In this document: in pieces, positions 12,911 through 22,059 of the stretch
How positions within the stretch are numbered: the first letter of the stretch is position 1
Layout of the letters: each line of letters opens with the position of its first letter
DNA from: a virus
Length of the DNA: 64,000 nt
Direction: 5' to 3' (one strand)
IMG/VR virus record: IMGVR_UViG_3300009509_000010
Location: 1 to 64,000 of that record
Program-made: the position numbers and the translations under genes
The notes under the pieces: generated by a model
What the model was told of the DNA's origin: nothing
Database searches by the model: none
The model's input: the letters and a program-made list of their open reading frames with translations, nothing else

Positions 12911-14803
12911 GTGGTGGTGATTGCCTTTGACCTCGAAACCGACCGGTTTCGACCGGGGCTAATGGCGCCCCCTCCGGTGTGTTTGTCTCACGCCCACGGC
13001 GAGGCCTCGGGCCTCAAAGTGGGCGGTGAGATCACAACCTACGCCGCATCAATTTTCGAGCACGCCCTCGAGGGCCACGCGTGTGTTGTGGGCCATAACG
13101 TGTCCTACGATATGGCGGTTTTGCTTGCCCACTGTCCTGAGCTCGCCGATTTCATTTGGGAGCTTTACGCAACGGGCCGAGTTCGGTGCACCATGGTGAG
13201 GGAAAAGCTGCTCGATATTGCCGAGGGGACACACGGGGGCGAGTGGGACGCAACGGGCGAGAAAAAGATCAAGAAAAACTATGATCTAGCAAGTATTGTC
13301 CTCAGGAAATGGCACGAAAAACGGGACAAAACAACTTGGCGGACCGGTTACGGCGAGCTTGCCCACGTGCCCGTCGAGCAGTGGCCGGCGGGGGCTGTGG
13401 AGTATGCGATCACCGACGCCACCGACGCCCTCAGGCTGTACAACGAACAAGAGGCCCGAGCGCACAAAATGCGTTACGGGTTACCGGATCAAGGCTCGCA
13501 AACTCGAGCGGATTTTGGTTTACGTTTGATGTCGGTGTGGGGGATCCGGACCGATGGTCATAGCGTTGATAAACTCAAGGAGGCCACCGATAGACGTTTC
13601 GAGGAGCTCAAATTTGACCTACAAGCGGTGGGCCTAGTCCGAACCAAACAGACACCCAAGGGCAAGGAGTCAAAAAACCAGGCCAAGATCCGGGATTTGG
13701 TCGAGCGGTCCTATTCGGGGCCGAGTATCCCTCGAACTGATAAAGGCTCGGTCAAAACGGATGCAGACACCTTGGAGCTTTGTGACGATCCTTTGGCCGC
13801 GGTTTTGCTCGAATATGTGAGCCTTGAAAAAAGCGCCGGGACGTTTATCAACAAGCTGCTCGAAGGGGTCGATGTGCCGATCCACCCCTCATTTAACGTG
13901 TTGGTGAATTCGGGCCGCACAAGTTGTTATAACCCAAACTTGCAACAACAACCGCGGGTGCCCGGGGTGAGGGAGTGTTTTAGGCCTCGAGACGGGTGGG
14001 TTTATATTGCGTGCGACTATGACAGCCAAGAGCTGAGGACGTGGGCCCAAGTGTGTCTCGACCTCACCGGGTCGAGCACCCTTGCCGAAAAATACCAGGC
14101 GGATCCCGATTTTGATCCACACCTCGATTTTGCTGCGGGACTTTTAGGCCTCGACTATTCCGAGGCCCAACGGCGGAAAAAGCAAGGTGACCCAAAAGTT
14201 AAAGAGTATAGGCAACAAGCTAAGCCTGCGAATTTTGGGTTTCCTGTTGGGATGTCGGCCAAAACGTTTCTGACCTATGCCCGGGGCTATGGGTTGATTA
14301 TCGACGAGGACCGGGCCAACAAGTTGCGCCAAAGGTGGTATAAACAATGGCCCGAGTCACAAGATTATTTCAAATTGATCAATCAACAAGTGGGCCAAGC
14401 CGGTGTGGGCGATATCGTCCAACTACGATCGGGCCGCAAGCGGGGCTTGTGCCGCTACACGGTGGCCGCTAACAGCTATTTTCAAGGCCTTGCGGCTGAC
14501 GCCAGCAAGCTGGCCCTATGGCACGTTTCGAGGGCCTGTTATCAAGACCGAAAGTCACCGTTGTTTGGGTGTCGGCCGGTGATTTTTTTGCACGACGAGA
14601 TCATAATGGAATCCCCCGAGGCCTACGCCCACCTAGCGGCCCCCGAGCTCGAGCGGGTTATGGTCGAGGCAATGGCGCAATTCACGCCTAACGTGCCATG
14701 CCGCGCCACCGCGGCATTGATGCGACGGTGGGCCAAAGGGGCCGAGCCCGTCTATATCAACGGTCGGTTGGTGCCCTACGAGGACGTGAGGGGTGCGGCA
14801 TGA
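12911..14803 (+). CDS. Family A DNA polymerase with 3'-5' exonuclease
   Basis: The 630-residue protein replicates phage DNA. The N-terminal DnaQ-like exonuclease has Exo I FDLET (D7, E9), Exo II GHNVSYDM and Exo III YAITDATDA. The polymerase has motif A CDYDSQELR (D369), motif B around RQQAKPANFGFPVG and motif C HDE (561-563). No 5'-3' nuclease domain is present, as in T7-type and other phage polymerases. The GTG start at 12911 lies nine bases after the previous stop. It overlaps the RuvC-like gene by ATGA. Confidence 0.95.
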   Translation: MVVIAFDLETDRFRPGLMAPPPVCLSHAHGEASGLKVGGEITTYAASIFEHALEGHACVVGHNVSYDMAVLLAHCPELADFIWELYATGRVRCTMVREKLLDIAEGTHGGEWDATGEKKIKKNYDLASIVLRKWHEKRDKTTWRTGYGELAHVPVEQWPAGAVEYAITDATDALRLYNEQEARAHKMRYGLPDQGSQTRADFGLRLMSVWGIRTDGHSVDKLKEATDRRFEELKFDLQAVGLVRTKQTPKGKESKNQAKIRDLVERSYSGPSIPRTDKGSVKTDADTLELCDDPLAAVLLEYVSLEKSAGTFINKLLEGVDVPIHPSFNVLVNSGRTSCYNPNLQQQPRVPGVRECFRPRDGWVYIACDYDSQELRTWAQVCLDLTGSSTLAEKYQADPDFDPHLDFAAGLLGLDYSEAQRRKKQGDPKVKEYRQQAKPANFGFPVGMSAKTFLTYARGYGLIIDEDRANKLRQRWYKQWPESQDYFKLINQQVGQAGVGDIVQLRSGRKRGLCRYTVAANSYFQGLAADASKLALWHVSRACYQDRKSPLFGCRPVIFLHDEIIMESPEAYAHLAAPELERVMVEAMAQFTPNVPCRATAALMRRWAKGAEPVYINGRLVPYEDVRGAA

Positions 14804-15234
14804 TCGTTGCCATTGACCCCGGAAAGCATGCGAGCGGGTGGGCGGTGTTTATTGAGGGCAAGCTAATCTCGTGTGGTTTCACGAACGATTGGCGCCAAGT
14901 GTGGTGTAGCTATATGCGGTGCCCACCGTTGAAATTAGCCATTGTTGAGGCCCCTCGAGTTTATGACCGGCGGCGGTGGAAAGGCGACCCCAACGACTTG
15001 ATCGATATTTCGATCGCGGGTGGGATTTTGGGCGGGGCGTTGCGGCCAGAGGCAATCAAGGTGATCCGGCCCCAAGATTGGAAAGGGCAAACGCCCAAGC
15101 GGGTGCAAGCGGATCGGACCTTGGCCAAGCTCACCGAGGCGGAGCTCGAGCAGGTCAAGGGGACCACCACGGCGAGCAAAATGCACAATGTGATTGACGC
15201 GGTTGGGATCGGTTTGTGGGAGCTCAAAAGATGA
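14800..15234 (+). CDS. RuvC-like Holliday junction resolvase
   Basis: The 144-residue protein has the RNase H-like RuvC fold: strand 1 with D6 in VAIDPGKHASGWAV, E50 in AIVEAP, and the C-terminal acidic residues in HNVIDAVGIG (D133). It would cleave branched DNA before packaging or during recombination. The start ATG overlaps the polymerase stop by ATGA, and the next gene also starts in an ATGA overlap. Length is somewhat short but normal for phage RuvC-like enzymes. Confidence 0.85.
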   Translation: MIVAIDPGKHASGWAVFIEGKLISCGFTNDWRQVWCSYMRCPPLKLAIVEAPRVYDRRRWKGDPNDLIDISIAGGILGGALRPEAIKVIRPQDWKGQTPKRVQADRTLAKLTEAELEQVKGTTTASKMHNVIDAVGIGLWELKR

Positions 15235-15521
15235 CGCTAAAGGCTGAGTTTGACCAAGAATCTTACGAGGACATGTTGGCCACGTTGCAAGTCACCCAAA
15301 TGTCAGTCAAGGACTTGGCCGAGCGTTACGAGGTGACCGAGCGCACCATTTACCGATGGCTCACCTACGCAAAAAAAGACGGTTGGGACATTATCAAACG
15401 AGGAACGAACCCGACCTTTTACCAAGTGGCGGTGCCAAATGTCGAATCTCACGATAGCAGAGCAGGCGGAGGTGATCCAAGCGGCTGGCCCTCAGACACG
15501 GGACGCCCAAGCGAGCCTTGA
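15231..15521 (+). CDS. Small helix-turn-helix protein
   Basis: The 96-residue protein contains a clear helix-turn-helix: MSVKDLAERYEVTERTIYRWLTYAKK, about residues 24-49, of the type used by transposase-like and terminase-small DNA-binding domains. The tail (NVESHDSRAGGGDPSGW and on) overlaps the next gene by 83 bases in another frame and may be dispensable. It may regulate the switch to late genes or help mark DNA for packaging; neither can be decided here. Confidence 0.6.
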   Translation: MTLKAEFDQESYEDMLATLQVTQMSVKDLAERYEVTERTIYRWLTYAKKDGWDIIKRGTNPTFYQVAVPNVESHDSRAGGGDPSGWPSDTGRPSEP

Positions 15522-16062
15522 TTTTATCCGCGACTACAAGATCCAAACCGGGTCCGACTTTGTTGGGGCGGTTCGGATGGTGGCCGAGATAAAAGGCAAG
15601 TGGTCGGAAGTGGACGCAAAACGCAAACAATACACCTCAAAACTCGCCGAGCTCGTGGATCAATTCAACGGTGAGTTTAAACCGGGTCTCGAGGCGCTCA
15701 AGGAGGCCGAAAAAACGCTCAAGGACAAGCTCGGTGGTTTTGCCAAGGACCAAGCCGATCGGCGAGCTGCGACGCTTCGAAAAGCCTCCGCCGCGGCCGA
15801 GGCTGGAAACATTGCCGCGGCCGACGCATTGATCGCCGAGGCCGAAACTTGTGAGGTTCCCGAGGTCAAGGGATGCTCGATCCGTGAGGTGTGGACGGGC
15901 GAGGTCGAGGACCCCGAGGCGATACCTCGTGAGTTTTTGATCCCGGACGAAAAACAACTCAAGGCAATCACCAAGGCGAAAAAATGCGATCCAAAAATTC
16001 CCGGGTGGCGGGCCTACCCCGAACCGTCGGTGACGATCACGGTTTCCAGGGTGCAAAGGTGA
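15439..16062 (+). CDS. Coiled-coil phage protein of unknown function
   Basis: The 207-residue protein has a long charged coiled coil (about residues 45-115). A compact C-terminal domain follows with REFLIPDEKQLKAIT and PKIPGWRAYPEPSVTI. That ending is common in phage proteins near recombination genes, but I cannot attach a function. Start ATG 15439 lies within the previous gene. Its stop overlaps a GTG that could start the next gene. Confidence 0.6.
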   Translation: MSNLTIAEQAEVIQAAGPQTRDAQASLDFIRDYKIQTGSDFVGAVRMVAEIKGKWSEVDAKRKQYTSKLAELVDQFNGEFKPGLEALKEAEKTLKDKLGGFAKDQADRRAATLRKASAAAEAGNIAAADALIAEAETCEVPEVKGCSIREVWTGEVEDPEAIPREFLIPDEKQLKAITKAKKCDPKIPGWRAYPEPSVTITVSRVQR

Positions 16063-16064
16063 CC

Positions 16065-16256
16065 ATGGTGGACTTGTCAGATTTTGAGTTATCGAACCAA
16101 GACGCCCAACGGGCATTGGCCTCCTTGCAATCGAGTGGTCATAACGTGAGCTGCTCTTGTGGCCTTTGTCGAGCGGCTAGGCGTTTGATTGCGGCCTATC
16201 ATCGATTGGCCAACCAAGAGGCCGCCGAAAAGGCAAAGGGAAATGGCCGAGGATAA
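16065..16256 (+). CDS. Small cysteine-containing hypothetical protein
   Basis: The 63-residue protein starts at ATG 16065, six bases after an AAGG site; a GTG at 16059 in a GTGA overlap is the alternative. It contains CSCGLCRAARRLIAAY, a cysteine cluster followed by a basic amphipathic helix, suggesting a metal-bound nucleic-acid contact. It overlaps the candidate small terminase by 14 bases. Confidence 0.5.
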   Translation: MVDLSDFELSNQDAQRALASLQSSGHNVSCSCGLCRAARRLIAAYHRLANQEAAEKAKGNGRG

Positions 16257-16989
16257 CAAGCTAAGCCGTAGGCAACAACTCGAGAAGTATATCGAGGGAC
16301 TCCAACAAGGTCGAGCGGCCTCGGAGCTTCAAGCCGAGCTCGGGTTGACTACGGCGGCGTTCAATCAACTCAAGGAGGCCGCTCTTGGGACTGAGATTGA
16401 TCGGCTCAAAAGTAACACCACCGAGCAGACCTATATTGAATATTGTTTGGCTCAACAAGGTTGCATCCGAGACCTAAACGATCTTCTCGACCAATACCGC
16501 GAAGCCAAAAACGCATCGGCGATCGTGGGCGCCGTCAAGGCGCGGTCCGACATTATCGACAAAATGATCAAGCTCGGCCAAGATTTTGGCATTATCGAGC
16601 GCAAACCTCAGGAAAACCGGATCATTGCTGGCGTGGTGGTGACGCAACTAAGCAACGAGGAATTGCGGGCGGCGATCACCGACCAAATCTCGAGCCTCAA
16701 CAACTTGGTGACTGAATACGGGGACAAAAAGATCCAGGATATGAACCCGGGCGAGCTCTACCGCGAGATCGATAGGTCAAACGTGATCGAGGCGAAGCTC
16801 GAGCCGACAAAGTCCGAACCCGAACCGCTCCAAGAGGTCGAAAGTGGCCGTCAACCGGCGGAGCCACCGGCCCCTCACCGGGCGTTACCACCACCACCGA
16901 GGCAACGAGACCAAACGGATAAAACCAACAGATCAAAGGCTAACAAGGTGCACAAAGGCCGCCGAGTTGTGAAGCCCCCAGGGCGGTGA
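16243..16989 (+). CDS. Candidate small terminase subunit
   Basis: The 248-residue protein starts at ATG 16243 behind AAAGGG. Residues 10-45 hold a helical element with a possible helix-turn-helix (SELQAELGLTTAAFNQLK). A long helical middle (about 60-130) could form the oligomer ring, and a proline-rich basic tail ends GRRVVKPPGR. Its place two small genes before TerL supports a DNA-recognition role in packaging. No direct sequence signature proves it. Confidence 0.45.
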   Translation: MAEDNKLSRRQQLEKYIEGLQQGRAASELQAELGLTTAAFNQLKEAALGTEIDRLKSNTTEQTYIEYCLAQQGCIRDLNDLLDQYREAKNASAIVGAVKARSDIIDKMIKLGQDFGIIERKPQENRIIAGVVVTQLSNEELRAAITDQISSLNNLVTEYGDKKIQDMNPGELYREIDRSNVIEAKLEPTKSEPEPLQEVESGRQPAEPPAPHRALPPPPRQRDQTDKTNRSKANKVHKGRRVVKPPGR

Positions 16990-17083
16990 TATTTCATGAT
17001 CAAACCGGCCCCCAGCGTTTGCAGGTCCACCGGTCGAGCCGGATCAGTGACTGTCAAGGGGCCTATCACCGAGGAGTGAGATC

Positions 17084-17383
17084 ATGGCAAGTAGTAACTC
17101 GCGAATTATGAGAGGTAGCGTCGTTGGGACGGGTGCTGATCTCGACGTTAAAACCGTAGGTTTTCGGCCCAAGTCGGTCAAAGTAGTAAACAAGGCAAGT
17201 GCCGACGAGGGTTATTGGCATGAACACATGGCCGACGATTCGGCTTTGAAGCGCCTTGCAGCCGGGACCGGTTCGATCATTACGACCAACGGAATCACGC
17301 CGTTGGCCGCCGGTTTCCGTCTTGGAGCCGATACCGATCTCAATGTGGCCGGTGAGGTGGTCCTTTGGGAAGCCGCCGATTGA
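17084..17383 (+). CDS. Small beta-rich virion protein, possible decoration protein
   Basis: The 99-residue protein has a repeating beta pattern, VKVVNKAS, then SIITTNGITPLAAGF and LGADTDLNVAGEVVLW. This resembles small phage surface proteins that carry G-I-T-P and D-x-x-[IL]N motifs and end W-x-A. It is preceded by a strong GAGGAG ribosome site and a 94-base leader, which suggests high expression. The position before TerL is unusual for a decoration protein, so the role is tentative. Confidence 0.5.
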   Translation: MASSNSRIMRGSVVGTGADLDVKTVGFRPKSVKVVNKASADEGYWHEHMADDSALKRLAAGTGSIITTNGITPLAAGFRLGADTDLNVAGEVVLWEAAD

Positions 17384-17399
17384 TTGATCCGTGAACTCG

Positions 17400-17424
17400 A
17401 CCGGGTGGGCGACCCCCACCCGGT
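17400..17424 (+). other. 10-bp stem-loop between two small virion genes
   Basis: ACCGGGTGGG (17400-17409) pairs perfectly with CCCACCCGGT (17415-17424) around a five-base loop. It lies just after the stop of the 17084 gene and before the start of the next. There is no T run, so it is either a weak or factor-dependent terminator, an RNA stabiliser or a processing site that sets different levels of the flanking genes. Confidence 0.6.
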
Positions 17425-17437
17425 CACGAGGTAAAGC

Positions 17438-17812
17438 ATGGCCAACGAAACTCAAGGGGCCCCGTATGCTGCCCCCAAGTATTCCCGTCACCGAACCGCG
17501 GTGACCGCGGCCGACGCCGCCATAATGACCGATCGAAAGGTCGGTTGTAACTGCGAGGGTTACACCCACGCCCATATCCAGGTGATCCCAACTGGCGGAG
17601 CGAATCCGACGGTTGAGGTTTTGTGGTGGAGCGAGGCGGCGAGCAAATTTGTGGAGGACCACGTTTTGATTTCCAAGGCGGGCAAGGGTGCAAACGTCCC
17701 GTTTGAATTCACGGTTGATTGTAGGGGCCGGATCATGTTTGTCCGATTCGACCTATTAACGGCCGGGACTTGCGAGGTTATGGTTTCAGGATTCCACACA
17801 AGTCAACTCTAG
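17438..17812 (+). CDS. Beta-sandwich-like structural protein
   Basis: The 124-residue protein is mostly beta with alternating patterns (HAHIQVIPTGG, TVEVLWWSE, RIMFVRFDLL and CEVMVSGFH). It looks like a small virion surface protein, of the size of head decoration or fibre-base proteins. Start ATG 17438 is behind GAGGTAAAG. It follows the stem-loop and directly precedes TerL with a one-base gap. No family is recognised. Confidence 0.5.
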   Translation: MANETQGAPYAAPKYSRHRTAVTAADAAIMTDRKVGCNCEGYTHAHIQVIPTGGANPTVEVLWWSEAASKFVEDHVLISKAGKGANVPFEFTVDCRGRIMFVRFDLLTAGTCEVMVSGFHTSQL

Positions 17813-17813
17813 T

Positions 17814-19280
17814 ATGGGCGAGCCGATCCCATTGTTACCTACCGGTGACAAGCTGGCCACGGCGGGCCGGGATGCATTGATCGACTATTTCGATCATTGC
17901 AAATCAATGGCCAACGAGTGGATTTATCGCCAGGTGGTGGAAAACCAACGCGTTGATATTTTGGCCGCGATCCTTGGTTATTCTGTTCAACCGTTTCACC
18001 TGGCCCTAATGAAGTTTCAGATCGAGCACCCGGACAATTTGCAGCTTTGTTTTCGAGGTGCGGGCAAAACCACCACGTGTACCGTGACCCGGGCGATCTT
18101 TATGATGATCCGAAACCGGGACATCAGGATTTTGATCGCGAGCAAAACCAAGGGCAACGCCGAGGCTTTTTTGAAGGAGATCAAGGGCCACCTCGAGGAA
18201 AATTCTCGGTTGATCGAGATCTTCGGGGCCTTTTACGATCCCAACTTGGTGGGTAAGTGGGACAATACCGAGATCGAGATCCTTGGCCGCAAACGCAAAT
18301 CAAAAGAGAGCACGATCACGGTGGTTGGTGTTTCGGGCGCGGTCGTTTCAAAGCACTATGATGCGATCTTGGCCGACGATTTGGTGGATGAGGAAAACGC
18401 CCGAACCAAGTATATGCGGGACCGGACAAAGCAATGGTATTACCAGACCCTTTACCCTACGCTCGAGCCACCCGAGCTGGGCCACCTACACCGGGGCGAG
18501 TTTCACCGACTTGGAACACGATACCATTTTGACGATTTATGGGGCCACCTATTGGCCAACGAACTCAAGGACGATCACCAAATCATCCCAGCGCTCGACG
18601 AAAAAGAGCGCTCGCCTTGGCCTGAAAAGTACCGTCCCGATTGGTTCAAAAAGAAACGCGAGATATCAGGGACGATTATTTTCAACGCACAATACCAGTG
18701 TGACACCGAGGCGATGAAAGGGGCGATCTTTCAATATGATGATTGCCAGCTCGTTGACGCCGATAACGTGCCTTTGAATCTCAAAAAGTTTATGGGGGTG
18801 GACCTCGCGATCACGGAATCGGAGCAAAACGACTTGTTTGTGATCGTGGTGGGTGGGTTTGATTCGGTCGAAAATTGTTACGTGTTAGACTATTTCCAAG
18901 GTCACCTTCGTTTTGCGGCTCAGACATTGGCGATCAAACGGTACTACAAAAAACATGATCCGATCCGAGCGGCGATTGAGACGAATAGTTACCAGGCGGC
19001 CCAATATCAACACCTGAAAGACGAAGATCAAAGCTTGCGTTTGATGCCTTGCCATACCGAAAAAGACAAAATTTCACGAGCTTGGAAATTGTCGTCGAGG
19101 TTCGAACGTAAGCAAATGTTTTTCGTCAAGGGTGGCAATATGCATCATTTGATCGAGGCGTTGGTTTTGTTTCCAAGCCACCGCTACAAAGATCCGTTTG
19201 ACGGGCTCGACCTCATGATCCGGGCGAGCAAGTTACGACGTCGCCGCAAACGGCGGGGTCGAGAGCCGGGGTTGATGTAA
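17814..19280 (+). CDS. terL: Large terminase subunit TerL
   Basis: The 488-residue ATPase-nuclease drives DNA packaging. Walker A is RGAGKTT (K85) with a preceding arginine as in many TerL proteins. The Walker B-like LADDLVDEE has D188 and D189. The RNase H-like nuclease has GVDLAITES, an ETNSYQ segment and a final acidic DPFDGLD. Length and domain order are standard. It starts one base after the previous stop and overlaps the portal gene by one base (TAATG). Confidence 0.93.
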   Translation: MGEPIPLLPTGDKLATAGRDALIDYFDHCKSMANEWIYRQVVENQRVDILAAILGYSVQPFHLALMKFQIEHPDNLQLCFRGAGKTTTCTVTRAIFMMIRNRDIRILIASKTKGNAEAFLKEIKGHLEENSRLIEIFGAFYDPNLVGKWDNTEIEILGRKRKSKESTITVVGVSGAVVSKHYDAILADDLVDEENARTKYMRDRTKQWYYQTLYPTLEPPELGHLHRGEFHRLGTRYHFDDLWGHLLANELKDDHQIIPALDEKERSPWPEKYRPDWFKKKREISGTIIFNAQYQCDTEAMKGAIFQYDDCQLVDADNVPLNLKKFMGVDLAITESEQNDLFVIVVGGFDSVENCYVLDYFQGHLRFAAQTLAIKRYYKKHDPIRAAIETNSYQAAQYQHLKDEDQSLRLMPCHTEKDKISRAWKLSSRFERKQMFFVKGGNMHHLIEALVLFPSHRYKDPFDGLDLMIRASKLRRRRKRRGREPGLM

Positions 19281-21031
19281 TGTCCGACGCACAAAACCAA
19301 ACGAGCAACAAAGCCAACAAACGGGCTTTGAAGGCCACCATTATCGGCGTGCAAAAACAAGCGAAAACCTCGGTGGAGCCGGGACAGTCCAAGGCCCTCG
19401 CCGAGGACCCGTTCGAGGCGTTGACCTCCGAGGGGCGGCTGATCGAGCCCCCGTTCGATATGCTCACCTTGGCCATGTTGCCCGAACATTCGAGCGAGCT
19501 CGGCCAGTGTATTGAAGCAATGGAGGTGAATATCGAGGGGTTTGGTTATCGGTTTGTGCCCCGGATCCGCTCCGATGTCGATATGGCCGACGTAAACCCC
19601 GATTTGATCGAGGCAATGCGCCGGGAACGGATCGATTTGGTCAACTTTTTTCAATACGTTTCGGGTCGAAACAGTTGGACCGAAACAAGGCGGCGGTTGC
19701 GGCGAGACCTCGAAACGACGGGAAACGGTTATCTCGAAGTGGTTCGCAATGCAGCTGGTAAAATCCAAAGCCTAAATCACTTGCCATCCTATCAAATGCG
19801 GCTTGGTGGCCTCGACCAGGAGCCCATAAAGGTGTCATTGCCGATCCACGAGCTCCAAGGGGATGGCTCGGTGCGGATCGTTCGGGTGCCCTCGTGGGAG
19901 CGGTTTCGACGATACGCCCAAAGCAGGTCGTTGATCCTTCGCCATGCCACACATGTGGGCAAGTATGCGATCCGGTGGTTCAAAGATTTTGGTGACCCCC
20001 GTGTTTATGATTACGAGACGGGCGAGGAGGTTAGGGGCGAGGAGATCGCCAAACTCCCACCGGAGCGGCGGGCCAACGAGCTGATCCACTGTAAGCTTTA
20101 CAGCTCGAGGAGTCCCTATGGTTTACCCCGAACGATTGGCAACCTACTTTCGATCTTTGGAGCTCGAGCGGCTGAGGAGATTAACTATAATACATTTAAA
20201 TGCAATAATATCCCCAACATGTTGCTTTTGGTGTCAAACGGGCAGCTTACCGAGGGGTCGATCGAGCGAATTGAGGACTTTGTTGAATCCCAAATCCAAG
20301 GCTCAGACAACTACAGCAAATTTCTATTGATTGAGGCCGAGGCTCTTGGCGAGGAGGGCGAGGATACCGGACACGTCAAGATCGCGATCGAAAAGCTGAT
20401 CGACAGTCAACACAAGGACGCCTTGTTCCAAAATTACTCGGGCAACGCCGATGATCGGATCCGGCGGGCGTTTAGGTTGCCACCGATTCACGTGGGCAAG
20501 GCGGACGAATACACCCGAGCCACCGCCGAGACCTCGCGAAGGTTGGCCGACGAGCAAATTTTTGCACCCGAGCGGGATGCCCATGACGATGTGATCAACC
20601 GGTTGGTGTTTCCCGACATGGGGGTGATTTACCACAAGTATAGGTCAAACACTCCAAACACCACCGACAACGCCGAGCTTGTGAAGATCCTTGCGGGTGC
20701 CGAAAAAACCGGCGGAATGACGCCGAGAATTGCCCGGATTATGCTCGAGGACATTTTGGGTCAGGATTTGCCCGGTTTCCCAAAGGAGTTTGTGGACAAA
20801 GCCGATATGCCATTTTCGCTTTTGATGGCCGAGGCGGTCAAAAACAAGGCCGACCCCACCGAGCCGGGCCAACAGGTGACGGCGATCAAGGCCCTCGACC
20901 TAATCGAAAAACTCACCGGCGGCGAGCTTGCCGAGGCCGAGGAGGCCGAGCTTGCAAAAACCGCGGTGGCGATCAATCGACATTTTGAAAAGCGGTGGCG
21001 AGCTGAGGTCAAAACGCAGCTTGCGGGATAA
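19280..21031 (+). CDS. Portal protein
   Basis: The 583-residue protein sits directly after TerL. It has portal features: RDLETTGNGYLEVVRN, LIHCKLYSSRSPYGLPR and a DDRIRRAFRLPPIHVG segment, as in PBSX/HK97-related portals. It would form the dodecameric ring through which DNA is packaged and the tail is joined. The last 80 residues are helical and charged, matching the portal's inner barrel. It overlaps the MuF-type gene by one base. Confidence 0.9.
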   Translation: MSDAQNQTSNKANKRALKATIIGVQKQAKTSVEPGQSKALAEDPFEALTSEGRLIEPPFDMLTLAMLPEHSSELGQCIEAMEVNIEGFGYRFVPRIRSDVDMADVNPDLIEAMRRERIDLVNFFQYVSGRNSWTETRRRLRRDLETTGNGYLEVVRNAAGKIQSLNHLPSYQMRLGGLDQEPIKVSLPIHELQGDGSVRIVRVPSWERFRRYAQSRSLILRHATHVGKYAIRWFKDFGDPRVYDYETGEEVRGEEIAKLPPERRANELIHCKLYSSRSPYGLPRTIGNLLSIFGARAAEEINYNTFKCNNIPNMLLLVSNGQLTEGSIERIEDFVESQIQGSDNYSKFLLIEAEALGEEGEDTGHVKIAIEKLIDSQHKDALFQNYSGNADDRIRRAFRLPPIHVGKADEYTRATAETSRRLADEQIFAPERDAHDDVINRLVFPDMGVIYHKYRSNTPNTTDNAELVKILAGAEKTGGMTPRIARIMLEDILGQDLPGFPKEFVDKADMPFSLLMAEAVKNKADPTEPGQQVTAIKALDLIEKLTGGELAEAEEAELAKTAVAINRHFEKRWRAEVKTQLAG

Positions 21032-22050
21032 TGCCAGTTGGAAACCTGTTCGATCAGGTCCGGGCCACCGACGAAACCGTGGCCAAGGCCCTCGGGATCT
21101 CCGAGGTGGCCCAGATTGCTCGAACAGAAACCAGGCTGAGGGAATACCTACTAGCCGAATGGAATAGCCGAGCTCGTGAGGCCGTAACCCAGGCGGCGGC
21201 GGGTGCTCGAGGAGGCGCAATCCCAAGCAAGATTTATCGGGAAGTGTCTGGAATTTTAAAGCCGTGGGGACCCGAGGTTGCCCCAAGGGTCGGGCGAGAG
21301 CTCGGAAAAATTTACCGGTTGGCCAAGGTGGCCGGATGGCGCAAGGCCACCGGGCAAACCAAGGCCCCATTGACGTATGACACACCCAATTTTGAACAAA
21401 TGGCCAAGGCCGCACCTCGTGATGGTTTCGCGGTTTTGCCCACGTTTGACAAGCTCGACACCGACACAATTGACGCCCTAGCCAATCAACAAGTTTTTTG
21501 GCTCGCGGCCCACTACGAGGAAAACGTGGGCGCAATGATCGCCTCGACTGTCTCGGAGGTGATGGCCCAAGAGGGGAGAAACCGTCAAGTTGCGGCGGCG
21601 GTTTTGCGGGAACGGCTAGCCGAAACCCTTGGGCAAGTGGTGACCCCGGCCGGGTGGCATGGGTCAACGCGGCAATATATGGAAGGGGTGGCCGCTAATG
21701 CTGCCACCGTTGGGCGTGCCTATGGCCAAGTGGCCGCGTTCAACGAGGCCGAGGTTATTCGCTACGAGATCGTCAACCCAACCGACGAGCGAACATGCCC
21801 GGTTTGTTCGCACATGGATGGCAAGGTATTTTCGACCGAGCATGCAAACCGCCAAGTGGCGGCCGAGCTCGAGGCCGAAAACCGGGAAGATATAAAGTCA
21901 ATTCATCCGTGGTATACCTACGCTAAGCTAACCGATATCAGCCCCAAGGCGGGTAACGTGAGCCCCCAAGACTCCGCCGCGCTAGCCAAGGCCGGTTACC
22001 CGTTGCCACCGTTCCATTTTCGGTGCCGTTGCGCGATCGATGTGAGTTAG
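21031..22050 (+). CDS. MuF-type minor head (head morphogenesis) protein
   Basis: The 339-residue protein has a helical N-terminal half. Its C-terminal half matches the SPP1 gp7/Mu gpF family: ERTCPVCSHMDGKVFS (C256, C259) and a final PPFHFRCRCAIDV. The cysteine pairs resemble a metal site. These proteins bind the portal and are packaged in the head. Position between portal and protease is the family norm. Confidence 0.85.
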   Translation: MPVGNLFDQVRATDETVAKALGISEVAQIARTETRLREYLLAEWNSRAREAVTQAAAGARGGAIPSKIYREVSGILKPWGPEVAPRVGRELGKIYRLAKVAGWRKATGQTKAPLTYDTPNFEQMAKAAPRDGFAVLPTFDKLDTDTIDALANQQVFWLAAHYEENVGAMIASTVSEVMAQEGRNRQVAAAVLRERLAETLGQVVTPAGWHGSTRQYMEGVAANAATVGRAYGQVAAFNEAEVIRYEIVNPTDERTCPVCSHMDGKVFSTEHANRQVAAELEAENREDIKSIHPWYTYAKLTDISPKAGNVSPQDSAALAKAGYPLPPFHFRCRCAIDVS

Positions 22051-22059
22051 GAGGCCACC

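Noticed and set aside
4801-16000. Abundant CGATCG words as a HIP1-like cyanobacterial signature
   Set aside because: The full 8-mer GCGATCGC is not notably frequent; the shorter words follow from common codons such as ATC and GAT in a GC-rich genome.
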